In this document: piece by piece, positions 1-11,300 of the stretch | How positions within the stretch are numbered: the stretch's first letter is position 1 | How the letters are laid out: the number at the start of each line of letters is the position of its first letter | NCBI RefSeq assembly: GCF_002831565.1 | Contig: NZ_CP025096.1 | Coordinates: 7,803,014 to 7,867,013, forward strand | Source: Spirosoma pollinicola | GTDB lineage: Bacteria; Bacteroidota; Bacteroidia; Cytophagales; Spirosomataceae | DNA length: 64,000 nt | Reading direction: 5' to 3' | The notes under the pieces: model-generated | The model's database searches: none | What the model saw: only the letters and a program-made list of their open reading frames with translations | What the model was told of the DNA's origin: nothing | Made by a program: the position numbers and the translations under genes

Positions 1-3000
1 TGTAATGGTACCAGCGTTATTGGTTGGGCAGATGGCCCCGCCGGCATAAGTTGCTGTGCCACCCACTGCCGGGAAAGCGCAACCCACGACCGTAAAGCTG
101 GCTGCTGCTGTATTGCTCACCCCTGCGGTGTTACTTGCAACGGCCGTTACCGTTTGCGAACCCACTGTGAAGGTCAGGCTACTACAGGTCCAGGCTCCGG
201 TAATTGCATCGGCAGTCGTTACGCATTTCTGTCCGTTTTGCCCGTTCACTGTAACAGAAGCGCCCGGTGTGGCGGTGCCGCTAACCGGTGGATTGGTGTT
301 GGTAGTGGTCAAGTTGGCTGGGCCAGTAATCATGAGTGTTGGTGGCACAGTACAATCAATGTCTTTCACCGCTGCGTTCTGGCTGCTGCCAATGGTTTGC
401 CCTGCTCCGGCCTGAGTAGGTACGCCGTAGGTAGCCGTGGCCGACGAGACCGTACCCGTCAGGGCACCGACAGGGGTGATGTTGCCTATTTTAAAAGCCG
501 CTCCGCCTTCAATGGCATCCGGGCAACCATCGCCATCAGAGTCGAGGTCGAGGCTATTGAAAATACCGTCGCCATCGGTGTCTGCTGTACAGACTGATTT
601 AGGATGCAAACTGGGGATATAGCTGGCATCCAGTACAGACGTGATTTCGCCGATGGTATTGCCGGTAGTCAAATTCCCGCCTATCGTGTTACGAATGCGA
701 TAATACTGGTACTCACCAATATTACTATTCGCAGTAAATACAACAGGCGAAGTCGATAAGTTAACATCCGCACTGGTCAATTCCAGCCAGGTAACACCAT
801 CCTTTGAACCGTCGAGCCGGGCGCGAGTCGCTGTAATGGTTGTGATATTATCCGATACCGAAATCGATGTCAGTTTTACAGCGGTGGGGTATACAATCGT
901 AAAAATCGCATCGCCAACCACCATTGTAGACCCTGTAAAATTGAAAAGTTTAGTGGCCAGGCCATCATACAGCTCCTGAAAAGGTTCGGGAGCCGGGTAA
1001 ATGGAGCTAATAGCCTGAATGGTGTTGGCTTCAGTAGCCGTGTAATAACAGTCGGGTGCCTCTACGGCATCGAGGATACCATCGTTATCATCGTCCAGAT
1101 CAGCCAGATCACTTATACCGTCGCCATCCGAATCGGCGCAGGCATTCAGGAACGACGCCAAGGCCAATTGTGTGTAGGTCGGCGTGTAGTTGAGGATGCC
1201 ATTGTCGGCAACGGTTTCCTTTAAATTAGTCAGGCCATTGGTGCCCACCGATGCTGCCGGAAACTGAAAGTTAGCGATTTTACTGGTCGTTGCACCCGCT
1301 TCGTAGGCATCGGAACAGCCATCGTTGTCGCTGTCCGTATCGAGCGAATTAACAATCCCATCGCCATCCGAATCCAGGCTTGCGCAACCGGCAATTAAGC
1401 CCGTCGAGGTTGAACTAAAGGCCGATGCAGGCACATTGACCCAGCCGGTGCCATCGACATTCCATTGAATGATGGCCCCGTAATAATCGGCACCATCGGA
1501 TATGGCGTCGCCAAAACGCACCCACTGTCCGCTTGAGGTAGTGTTAGCGAAGGTGTATTCTGTACTGTTGACGATGTTGCCGTTGAAGTCGACTTTTTGA
1601 TACGAGACTTCTTTTAAATCTGTGGTATTGAATGTCGGATTTCCCGAGGCATCCAACGCCAGATGCAGGGTGGTGAATGTTTCCCGCACGGTACCGACAG
1701 AAGCAGGCGAACCACTGGCCAGCGTTCTTATTTTCAGCGACGTACTATAGCAGGGCAAGCTAATGAACCCTTCGATCTGGGTAAAGTTGCCATCATTGGG
1801 ATCAGCCCCGCCATTGGGTACATCAACCCATGGCGTTTGCCCGAATACAACAGGAATCGTACCGCTGGTTGTAGCAGCAGAGGCTGTAAAATCCGGAAAA
1901 TCGCCATATTTAAGCGTACCTGTCGGGCTGTTTCGGTGCAGCGTCGTGCTCGTAAAAAACGCATTACCCGATGCCAGTTCAGCCAGTGTCCAGCTTTTGT
2001 AATTCACATTCCCATCACCGCCCACACAGGCAATTCCTGATTCTATCGTGTCGGGAATACCGTCGTTATCGTCGTCGAGGTCATCTACATCAGGAATACC
2101 GTCATTATCACTGTCAAGACAGTTCTTAAGCGTAGCTGTTACGGCCGTAGTAGGGCTATAACATTTGCTGACCGAATCGTAGAAAGCCGCATAATAGGTA
2201 CCTGCTGCTACTGAAGCCGGGTTGCTCACAGCATTGGCACTGGTAGCCGTTGGTGCAGTAAACCATGCCAGCGCGGTGTTAGCCGGTGTGTTGCTGGCCG
2301 TAAGGGTTGACAAATCGACCGTGGTAGCCGGGCAGGTATTGGCTTTTGTGCTGGCTGAGAGTATAGGCGCAGTTGTACCGGCGGTACAGGTTATACAGAC
2401 GCCCGTAACGGAAACAGCAACGGAAGCGGGCGTATAACAGCCACTGGTATTATAAAATCCATAATACGTACCGGCCACAGCTGCCGTTGGGGTGGCATAG
2501 GCCGTACCGGTATGGGCATTGTTTGTATACCATAAAATGCCGGTTGCCGTGCTGGTTAACAGGCTGTTGATATTGGCGGTTGCAGCCGGGCAACTAATCG
2601 CAATTGATCCCGAACTTAGCGTTGGGGCGCTGGCGGCATTGCCAGTACTCCCAACGTTTTCCAGGCCAAAATCGTCTCCTCCCTGACCATTACCAGTGCC
2701 ACTGGCCACAGTACCACCAGAACTATTGGAGTAGGGCGAGTTAAACCGGAACGTTAAGGCAGCATTATTCGGGCTGCCGGCAGGCCAGGGAATAACAATG
2801 GCTATGCCGGCATCGGTTACGGAGTTACCTGTAGTTCCACCGGGGAACTGAAGGTTATCGAAACCGGAGATACTGGCCCCATTGGCCATGGTTACCGTCA
2901 CCTTTCCGGTAGCGGCTCCCGTTGCCGTTGGATTATTAAATGTGGCATAGACCACGCCGTTTAACAACACCTGTAAGCTAGCCTGGGTAATAGCCGTTGC

Positions 3001-3360
3001 ATCTTGACCGGCCTGCTGCAAGATCAGGTCGAACGACACAGTTACCTGATGCGCAACAGGGCCTCCATTCAGGCCAGTCAGCGTCTGCGACAGGTCCTGA
3101 TTGACAGCCCCATCCGTGTTGTTAAACGCACGAACAGCGGGCGACGTTTGAAACTGCCAACCGCCCGATGATGTCCAGCCCGTGCTGGTCCCACCGGCAA
3201 ACGTTCCATTTGTAACAATGTTACAGGTTTGAGCATAGCTCATTTGCCCCAGTGCCAACAGCCCCATAAACAACATGGCGATTGACTTAAATGCAAGCGA
3301 AGACCCGTTGAACCGAACGTAATCCAGCCAACGCCCCGGCCGTGTAGAAAGTAATTTCAT
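1..3360 (-). CDS. Large secreted protein with calcium-binding-type DxDxDG repeats and Ig-like module (3' end outside window)
   Basis: Read on the minus strand from the ATG at 3358-3360, the frame stays open for 1120 codons to the window edge, so the C-terminus is missing. An extended signal peptide covers about residues 1-44 (charged stretch, then FKSIAMLFMGLLALGQ, cleavage near SYAQ). The next part resembles a jelly-roll/LamG-like region. At least four acidic blocks of the type DSDGDGI..D.DSDNDG follow, like thrombospondin type-3 repeats that bind calcium. Near the visible end is an Ig-like module (VSGTATPGASVTV, then GAWTCSSLTF) that recurs in the two upstream genes. It is probably cell-surface or exported; a type IX sorting domain could lie in the missing part. 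It is last in a minus-strand cluster with the next two genes. The exact role (adhesion, matrix) is not determinable. Confidence 0.85.
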   Translation of the reverse strand, partial: MKLLSTRPGRWLDYVRFNGSSLAFKSIAMLFMGLLALGQMSYAQTCNIVTNGTFAGGTSTGWTSSGGWQFQTSPAVRAFNNTDGAVNQDLSQTLTGLNGGPVAHQVTVSFDLILQQAGQDATAITQASLQVLLNGVVYATFNNPTATGAATGKVTVTMANGASISGFDNLQFPGGTTGNSVTDAGIAIVIPWPAGSPNNAALTFRFNSPYSNSSGGTVASGTGNGQGGDDFGLENVGSTGNAASAPTLSSGSIAISCPAATANINSLLTSTATGILWYTNNAHTGTAYATPTAAVAGTYYGFYNTSGCYTPASVAVSVTGVCITCTAGTTAPILSASTKANTCPATTVDLSTLTASNTPANTALAWFTAPTATSANAVSNPASVAAGTYYAAFYDSVSKCYSPTTAVTATLKNCLDSDNDGIPDVDDLDDDNDGIPDTIESGIACVGGDGNVNYKSWTLAELASGNAFFTSTTLHRNSPTGTLKYGDFPDFTASAATTSGTIPVVFGQTPWVDVPNGGADPNDGNFTQIEGFISLPCYSTSLKIRTLASGSPASVGTVRETFTTLHLALDASGNPTFNTTDLKEVSYQKVDFNGNIVNSTEYTFANTTSSGQWVRFGDAISDGADYYGAIIQWNVDGTGWVNVPASAFSSTSTGLIAGCASLDSDGDGIVNSLDTDSDNDGCSDAYEAGATTSKIANFQFPAASVGTNGLTNLKETVADNGILNYTPTYTQLALASFLNACADSDGDGISDLADLDDDNDGILDAVEAPDCYYTATEANTIQAISSIYPAPEPFQELYDGLATKLFNFTGSTMVVGDAIFTIVYPTAVKLTSISVSDNITTITATRARLDGSKDGVTWLELTSADVNLSTSPVVFTANSNIGEYQYYRIRNTIGGNLTTGNTIGEITSVLDASYIPSLHPKSVCTADTDGDGIFNSLDLDSDGDGCPDAIEGGAAFKIGNITPVGALTGTVSSATATYGVPTQAGAGQTIGSSQNAAVKDIDCTVPPTLMITGPANLTTTNTNPPVSGTATPGASVTVNGQNGQKCVTTADAITGAWTCSSLTFTVGSQTVTAVASNTAGVSNTAAASFTVVGCAFPAVGGTATYAGGAICPTNNAGTIT

Positions 3361-3691
3361 AAAGCGTCTGTTTGCCTTGTTACCCTGTAAAAATTCTTCA
3401 TTATCCAGCCAGATTGGTACAGGCCGCTGGTTCGCCAATTCCAGGCTGGATAGCCCCTGAATTGGGTTTTTTCGTGTATGGTAGTAGTAGTAGTCTTGCT
3501 TCATACAGTTAATCCCCCACCCCAACTGCCGATATAATCGGATTGAAGTTTTTCCAGTCCGACAGGGGGCCATCGAACTCGTTTGTTATGGTTTCGCCAG
3601 TAGTTCGCAAGCTCCTAACGGTATATTATATACGTTATACCGATTAGGGAATGATGGATTATCGTAACAGCCCGGATCTTCATTTATCTTC
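3361..3691. other. Intergenic region upstream of the first surface-protein gene
   Basis: 330 bp between two minus-strand surface-protein genes; no convincing gene. It contains a short GTA/TAG-rich run near 3480-3495 and an imperfect palindrome around 3620-3642 (cggtat...ataccg). It may hold a promoter for the downstream gene, but I see no clear TAnnTTTG box. Confidence 0.4.
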
Positions 3692-5275
3692 TCATTTCAC
3701 AATCACACTCGGCAGCACATTACAGTCGACCGTACAGGCCACCGAACTGGTCGTAGTCGTAATGGTTGTTGAGTTGGCATCTACGCAGGTGTCTCCCCCG
3801 GCTGGATTGCCGCTGTTGACCACCGCCCGGAACTGCTGATTGTTGGCTGCGTTCACGAATCCGTAACTGGTTAGCCCTGCCGTACCGGCAATATCAGTCC
3901 AGCTAATACCGCCATTGGTTGACGTTTGCCATTTCACCACCGTACCCGTTTGGCCCGAGAGCGTTACTGCCCCGGCATTGCTTACACTACAGAGGGGGTT
4001 GCCGGTAAAGCTGGTTACACCACCAATTGATGGCGTAGTGCAGGGCACAATAGCCGTGAAGGTAATGGGTTGCGAAATGCTCCCACCAGGCCCCGAAGCA
4101 GTAACGGTCAGCGTGTTGGGGCCACCAGGCAAGGGGATCGTCAGCGCACAGGCGAATGTGCCCGAGGGACTGGCCGTGGTAGTACAAAGCGTTGTCCCCG
4201 ACGGATCGGTGATGGCAACGGTGCTGCCCGGTGTAGCCGTACCCGAAATGGTCGGCGTGGTAGTGGTCGTCACATTCACCGGACCCGTTACGGTCAAGCT
4301 TGGCGGTGATGCTACAGTGAAGTTGCTCACAGCCGTAGTGATACCATCCGTTGCCGTTACGCTGGTTGGACCAGCCGGGAAGGTGATGCCCGAACAGGTC
4401 CAGGTGCCACCCGGCGTGGAGGCTGTAGTAACGCAGGATTGACCATTGGGTGCCGTTACCGTCACGCTGCTGCCCGGCGTGGCCGTACCCGAAATAACCG
4501 GGTTCAGTGTTGCCATTGTTGTACCATCCAGCGGGCCAGTGATGGCAACAGGGCTGTTACAAACCTTTATATACAGCGTATTTGAGACACTAAGACAGTT
4601 GGCTTGTTGAGTAGTGACATCATACAGCGAATTCCCTACCGATAAAGCCGTGAGCGACCCGGACGCGGGACCGCCCGTGTAATGAACCGACGTGATGGCA
4701 TAATCGCCCAATGGCACGGCAGCAAACGAAGCCGTATTGCTGACCTGAGCAATCAAATTGGTGGCGGTATTCACCAGCACATAGCTGGTGTTTACGCCCA
4801 CGGGTACGCTCTGTGCCGTAAAGGTCACGCTGGCCGGAGCTGCCGCATAATCGCAGGTGGGGCTGCAGACTTTAAGCGCAAGCGAGGAGCCATAGGTCAG
4901 GCATTGGTCGGTCGAATAGACATCGGAGATCAGCTTGCCTGCCGATGCGTTGTTCAGTGAGCCTGAATAATGAGCAGGTACGGCATAATATAGCCCCCGC
5001 GACACGCCGTTGAAAACCGGAGCGGTCTGGTTGGTTTGTACGATCAGACCCGAGGTCATGTTGACCAGCAGATAGATCGTTGAAAAGCCCGCCGGTATGT
5101 TTTGCGCCGTGAGCGAGATATTGGCCGGTTCGCTTGTGTAATCACAAGTTGCAGGCAAGGCAGGGAGTGTTGGCTGTTGCGCCTGAGCCGTTGCTGCGAA
5201 CAGCAACAGACTCAGACACATGAAGGCCAATAGACTAAGACCTGCCCGGAACGATTGGTTTAGATAACTCATCAT
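3692..5275 (-). CDS. Secreted Ig-like repeat protein, 527 aa
   Basis: The signal peptide is clear (residues 1-33, hydrophobic LSLLAFMCLSLLLFAATAQAQ). The mature part has two related cysteine-containing blocks, each with a C-D-Y-x-x-x-P start (residues ~45-140 and ~140-240). Two Ig-like modules of the ISGTATPGSxVxVT...GTWTCSGI type follow (residues ~245-410), then a PKD/Ig-like region with SFTGNPLCSVSNAGAVTLSG. Such modules are common in Bacteroidota surface proteins and in substrates of the type IX system, though no sorting domain is visible at the end (CNVLPSVIVK). The 41-bp gap to the upstream 2712-aa gene suggests cotranscription. Function unknown; a surface or matrix role is inferred. Confidence 0.85.
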   Translation of the reverse strand: MMSYLNQSFRAGLSLLAFMCLSLLLFAATAQAQQPTLPALPATCDYTSEPANISLTAQNIPAGFSTIYLLVNMTSGLIVQTNQTAPVFNGVSRGLYYAVPAHYSGSLNNASAGKLISDVYSTDQCLTYGSSLALKVCSPTCDYAAAPASVTFTAQSVPVGVNTSYVLVNTATNLIAQVSNTASFAAVPLGDYAITSVHYTGGPASGSLTALSVGNSLYDVTTQQANCLSVSNTLYIKVCNSPVAITGPLDGTTMATLNPVISGTATPGSSVTVTAPNGQSCVTTASTPGGTWTCSGITFPAGPTSVTATDGITTAVSNFTVASPPSLTVTGPVNVTTTTTPTISGTATPGSTVAITDPSGTTLCTTTASPSGTFACALTIPLPGGPNTLTVTASGPGGSISQPITFTAIVPCTTPSIGGVTSFTGNPLCSVSNAGAVTLSGQTGTVVKWQTSTNGGISWTDIAGTAGLTSYGFVNAANNQQFRAVVNSGNPAGGDTCVDANSTTITTTTSSVACTVDCNVLPSVIVK

Positions 5276-5316
5276 CTGTTTACGATTGAGTCCGCTGAAG
5301 CGGTGGTCCGAACAAG

Positions 5317-8300
5317 TTATTTAACAAGCGTTGCAGCCGTGACAGGCGTACAGGCCGGGCCAAGGTTCAGCACGGAGGTACTCACTGTTTTAGGCGTTAC
5401 CAGACTCATATCAGGCGAACAGACACCAGCTCCTGTCACCGTGATAGTCGTTGGCCCAAAGGCGGCCCCGCTGTAGGTGAGCGGTACATAGAACGTCTGT
5501 AGTCCCGTACTGGCCGTGTTGATGGTGTAGGGCGACGGACTGGCCGACATACCTGAGCCACTTACCGTTACCGGGAAGGCTCCCGCAACGGTCACGTTAA
5601 TTGTCAGTTTCAGAACACCGTTGCCCGCCGTACCGGCTACCAGACCTGTAATCTGTGCAGTGGAGCAGTCGAGCGTACCCACGGCTGCCGGCGCTGTTAC
5701 CGTCAGGGTGTAGGTTTTCGTTACACACGAAGGCGTGGGTGTACTGCTGTCGCATACTTTGATACAGAAGTAATATACACCGGGTGTAGCTGGTGCGATA
5801 TAGCTGTAGCTGCCCGTACCGCTGGCAACGGTCAGGTTGGCAGGTGGCAACTGCGTGGCGCCCGCTACTGCCGAACAGGATGGGTTACCTGTATCATTGC
5901 TGTATACGTACGGTGCTGTACCACCACTCGGCAATATCTCGGTGGCTGCATTTCCGGAATTCGTCGAGCCGGGGGTTGCTGTCAACGCGGGTGGGTTACT
6001 GGCCGTGAGGGGTGCAATCGTATTGATAGCTGTAATCTGCGTAGTAGCAGGCGACGACGTACCATTACTATTGCTGGCTACCGCGCTTAGCGTTTGCGGA
6101 CCTGCGCTCAGCGTAACGGGACAACTCCATGTGCCGCCTGCCGTAGCCGTTGTCGAGCAGAGCGTAGTTCCCGTCGAGCTGGTCAGTACAACCGTACTTC
6201 CTGGTGTGGCTGTACCCGAAACCGTTGGGTTCAGAGCCGTAGTGGTACTATTGGCCGGGCTCACAATCGACACCGTTGGTGGCGCTACGATTGTTGTGCT
6301 GGCCGCGTTCGAGTTAACCGTTTTAATACGGAAGCCCGAGAGTACATCCGGCGTTACCTGCGCGATGTTGTTGGCAACGGCATTTACTGTATAGCTGTTT
6401 GTGCTGGCCTGTACGGTGAATATAAGCGAGCTACCACCCGCTACATTCAGATTCCGGATAGCCAGTACGGCCGAACCACTATAGGGGGAAGCTGTGGCAC
6501 TGCCAACGCCTGTTAGCGTACCACCAATGTAGGTCAGTTCGCCCGGCAGCACATCCAGAAAGGTCGTCAGAATGGCCGACCCGGCATTGGGATTCGTAAT
6601 CGTATAGGTATAGGTCAGCGTACTGTTCTGCGGAGCCGTTGCCTTGTTTACCGTTTTCTGAACGGTCAGGTTGGCATCCGGATCGTTGGCAATCAGCGTT
6701 AGTGGTGTTGGCTGAGCCGTTGTACCAGCTACCGTCGGATCATCAGAAAGATACGTTGTTCCGGTACCGTTTGTGACCACATAACTGGCCTGGTTGTTAT
6801 AGACCCCGGCATTCGAGCCCGTCACCGATGCGTACATATAGTGCGTTCCCGGCGGAACTGTAATGTTCGATGCTGTCAGGGTGTTGGTATTGCCATAATT
6901 GTTGACCGAGCCAACCGTCAGTGAGGTTGAATACACAAACGTGCTATCCATCCAGCTCAGGCCACCCGGCAGTACGTCGCTCAGGTTGACCGTTTTGGTG
7001 GCGCAGTTGGTATTCTGAATCGTGAACTTGTAGGTAGTCCGTTCGTTAGCTTTTTGCGGATTCGGCGATACCTCTTTGTAGATATATACATTGTCGACCA
7101 GCGGAGCTTTCGGCGTGGGCGGGCGGCAGGTTACCGTTACGGGTGAAATCCGAATATCGTTGTAGACGTTGAATCCGTAGGTATTGTCTTTGCGGTATTC
7201 AACAAACACTTCCTCGACGGGCTGATCAAAGCTGACATAAATGTTGCCCCAAGCACCCAGATCCCACGGAATATTGGAGCCAATAGCCTGCTGAGCGTCA
7301 CCCTGGTAGTTCAGTTGCAGCGCATCGAAGGGTGTTGGTTTATACTGGCTCAGCTGGGGCGTAATAGTGTTGCTGCCCTGCTTGCCATAAATCTTCACAA
7401 TGTCGCGTCCACCAATGTAGCCGTCTACATCATAGACCATGAAGTCAACAGTTTGGGCAGCTACGACCGAGGTCGACGTACCCTGCCGGAACTGCATGCG
7501 GGTCGTAATCAGATTGTTTTCGGTACTACTGTTGTCGTTCCGGGGAATAAACAGACCGGAGCCGTCGAATACCGGCCACCAATCGACCGATGGGCGATAC
7601 AACAGCATATTGCTGCCATCGGTAACGCTGACGCTCATGGTCATGGCCGACGTAGCTGACTGCGACGATGGAATGTAGTTGGGCAGCAACACTTTCTGCT
7701 TGGTGCCATAGTCCCATCCGTTCCAGTGGAAGGTCTGCTTGGTTGGCGCTACACACATATTGGCCGGAGCCGTGGTGTTGCCCACAAAGCGGATGTAGCT
7801 GGTGGCGTTAGCCGGGAAGTCATACAGCGCCGTCGATACACCATTGGTATAGCTCATGGGCACCGAAGCCAGTAAGCTGGTGAAAGCCGCATCGCTGAAC
7901 ACCTGCATATAAATCGGGAAGGTGGTGTTGAAACCGAAGCCCGACACATCTTCCTGAAGTACTACGGCTGATACGCTACCCGTTTCGGTAACTTTATAAG
8001 CCAGGTTCGTGTATTTATCAACCAGAGGTGGGGCCGGGCAACCTGTGGCAGCGGCTGCCGAAAGCGCCGAGGTACCCGTGAGGCCGTTATCACCCAAAAC
8101 AAGAAACGACTTGTCGGCGGTGAAGCTACCGGGGTTGGTTGCGTTGCTGGCTGCTACTGTACCCGATACACTGATCGTCATTTTAGCTCCGCCGTTACCC
8201 GATTTCGATTGCAGCTGGTTCAACTGATCGCAATCGTCACGGCCCACACCAGTTACGTTGGCCGAGTAACTCGACACATCATAAATCGTTGTACCAGAAC

Positions 8301-11300
8301 CAGATAAGTAATTATGTTTGAGCGTTGTGCCGTACTTGATAGCCAGATATGATTCAATCTGGTTAATCTGCGTGGTCGTCATGGAGCCGGTACCGTTGTT
8401 GTACCAGATCACCTCCTGAATGTCGCCATCAAAGGCACCAGCCGATGACCAGGTACCGTAGCCGATGAGTAATTTCTCACCAACGGTACCCATGTTTGTC
8501 AGCGCAAACGTCTGTGGCGAACCATTCAGCGACATGGTCAGGCCATCATAGCCCGAACTTGTACCGGCCTGCCAGCTCAGCACCGAGCTTTGCCCAGCCG
8601 TTACGGCTCCTGTATAGAAGTATTCCTGTGCCCCTGCACTGAACTTATACAGATCCATTCGGCCTGCATTCAGCGAGAAAGCGGGTTCACCCCCAAACAG
8701 ATCGTCGTTATCAATACCGATCACGTGGCCCGTACCGCTGTTGGTGCTGGGTTTCACGGCAGCGAAAACGGAGATGTTCATCGGTATTTGCGAAGCTGCT
8801 GCCTGCGATGCCGCTGTGCCGAGCACCGAGTGCTGGTCGTTGAAATAGTTGGTTGATGAGAACCCGGAGAAATACGGCTGGAAGTTGTGAGCCGCATCCG
8901 GTGTCTGCACCGTCATGGTGCCTACTGCCGGTACGTTCCTGCCATTTGGCGACAGGTCGGGCCAGGCGGTGGTAGCAGACCCTATGGTAGCTCCGGCCGC
9001 ATCGGCTTTCACCCACAATGCCAGATTCGGCACGACGCAACCAGGTGCAAACGATGCCCGTCCAAACGTGAAATATTGTCCATTCGTCAGGTCGACCGTA
9101 GTTACCAGGTTGCCATTGCCGTCAGAGGTCATGGCGTATTCGGTGGCCGTACCGCCCGAAAGGGAAGCAGGTGAGCTACCAACCAGCAGATAGGTACCCG
9201 TTGTGCTACCCGGTACACTCACCATTACGGTACCGACCGTACCGGTTTCCTGCACTTTCCAAATACGGTTCATCAGGTAAACCGGTGCTGCTACCGTAAA
9301 GCTGTGTGGCGTATAGTTGGTTGCGTAGCTATCTGATTGGCCATTGTTGCCCCAGATCATGTATGATTTATCAACCTGAAATACGTTGGCGTTGGCCTCG
9401 TTTGTCGTAGCAACCGTACTCAGCCCAATTGCAGGCTGGAAGGTAGCATTGACAGATTGAGATTGCTTCTGATTCAGTCCTTCGAAGTTGTCGAGACCGA
9501 TACCGGCGATGTCGAAGTTATAGCCTGCATTCGTCGAGGTGTTCCAAACAGTCGATCCATCGGTAGCGAGGTAATTGTAACTATTGGCATTACTGCCGAC
9601 CAATGCCGTACTTGACCCGCCCTGTCCTATAGTGACACCATATTTGATAGCCAGATAGGTGTTCACCTTCTGCATTTCAGCAGCACTCAGTTCACGGGTG
9701 TACTGTATAATTTCGTTGATCGAGCCATTCCAGTATTCAGCCCCACCACTCTGACCAACACTAAAGTATGGGGTGCTGGTCCAGGTGGCATAGTTATTAT
9801 ATACTTTAAGGTTGGTTGCTTCTTTCCATCCGTCCACATACGAGTTGATAACCGCCGTTGATTGAGTTCCCGAAGGAGGAGTCAACGTGGCTGACCCCCA
9901 GGTAAAGCCAAGTCCAAATATTTGAGACTGTTGATTCTGTATCCTCGTAAGGGCGGAAAGTGGCTGCAGTCCTGTGTTGGTTGCGGCCCCAATGCCACCA
10001 CTATTATACATTGTAGCCTGCCCGCCAAACCATTCGCCGGTTCCATCCGTCCAGGGGTTCCAGCCGTTGGGAGCGGCCCCATCTTTCTGCAAATCCATAG
10101 CCGGGTTATTACCACTAAGGCCATTACCCAAAATACCTCTCAGGTTAGCACTGCCATAATAAGGGGCGCCCAGATTAGTGGGGTCGTTATCCTGCCCTAC
10201 GGCTATAAACTGGAACGAAGGTGTATCACCTGACAACAGCGCTGATGTATTGTTCACCATGGTCTGGCCGGCAGACCGCTTAAAGTTGAGCGACTGGTTA
10301 AAGTTTACCAGTGCCGTTGTGCTGGTTGCCAGTGTGGGCTGCTGACTGGCGGTAGTCTGCGAAACCGAGTACGGGATAGCCAATACACTGCTCTGCCAGT
10401 TTGATACATTATCACCGTCATTCCCGGATAGCACGTCAGCTTTTAACCACATATTCAAGCCTGACGCAACTCCTCCCGGAGCTTTTTGAGCGGCACCAAA
10501 CGTAAAATATTGACCATTGGCAAAGTCAAATGTTGCCGCCATATAGCCGCTTCCATCGGATGCGAGCAGGATTTCCTGTGTGCTGCCCGAAGGGAAACTG
10601 GCTGAACTACTAACCAGCATGCGCTCGGCAAATGACGACACCGGTACCCGAACCGTTACAATTCCCACAGTGCCTGTTTCCTGCACCGTCCAGGTTGCGG
10701 CCATACGGTAAAAACCTACACCACCCGCCGGCGTAAAGCTGGTGGGCAAGTATACGGCGGAATAGCTTCGCGGCTGGCCGTTGTCGCCCCAGATTTCGTA
10801 GCTCTTGTCGGCAGCGAATGTACCGGCGTTGGCGGCATTGGTAGCAGCCACTGTGCCGAGGCCCATCGTAACCAGATCACCGTTGCTGTAATTATGCACA
10901 CTCCGGGCCTGTTTCTGATTCAGTCCTTCGGCCACGTCTTTACCGATACCGGCAATGTTGTAACTATAGCCTGAGTTGGTCGTAGCGTTCCAGATCACCG
11001 TACCGTCGGTGGCCAGATAGTTAACGTTGTTGGCATTTCGCATCACAGCGCCGTTGCCCTGCCCCAGAGTTACGCCCCACTTCAGGGCCATATACGTATT
11101 GATCTTCTGCATTTCCACATCGGAAAGCGTCCGGCTATACGCATAAAACTCGTTGATCTGCCCAATAAAATCCTCGGCTTCACCTGCTCCGTTTGGTCCG
11201 AAATAATCTGAGCCAACCGCTAATCGCTGGAAAAAGTGCGTACTGGGCCCAAGTTCGCTGGCCGGGCTCCAGGCGGGTGTGTCTTTATAGCCGTCTGTCC

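Noticed and set aside
3481..3497. Short GTA/TAG microsatellite as a phase-variation tract
   Set aside because: Only about five triplets, located 120 bp upstream of the start codon; too short and too far to argue for slippage control.
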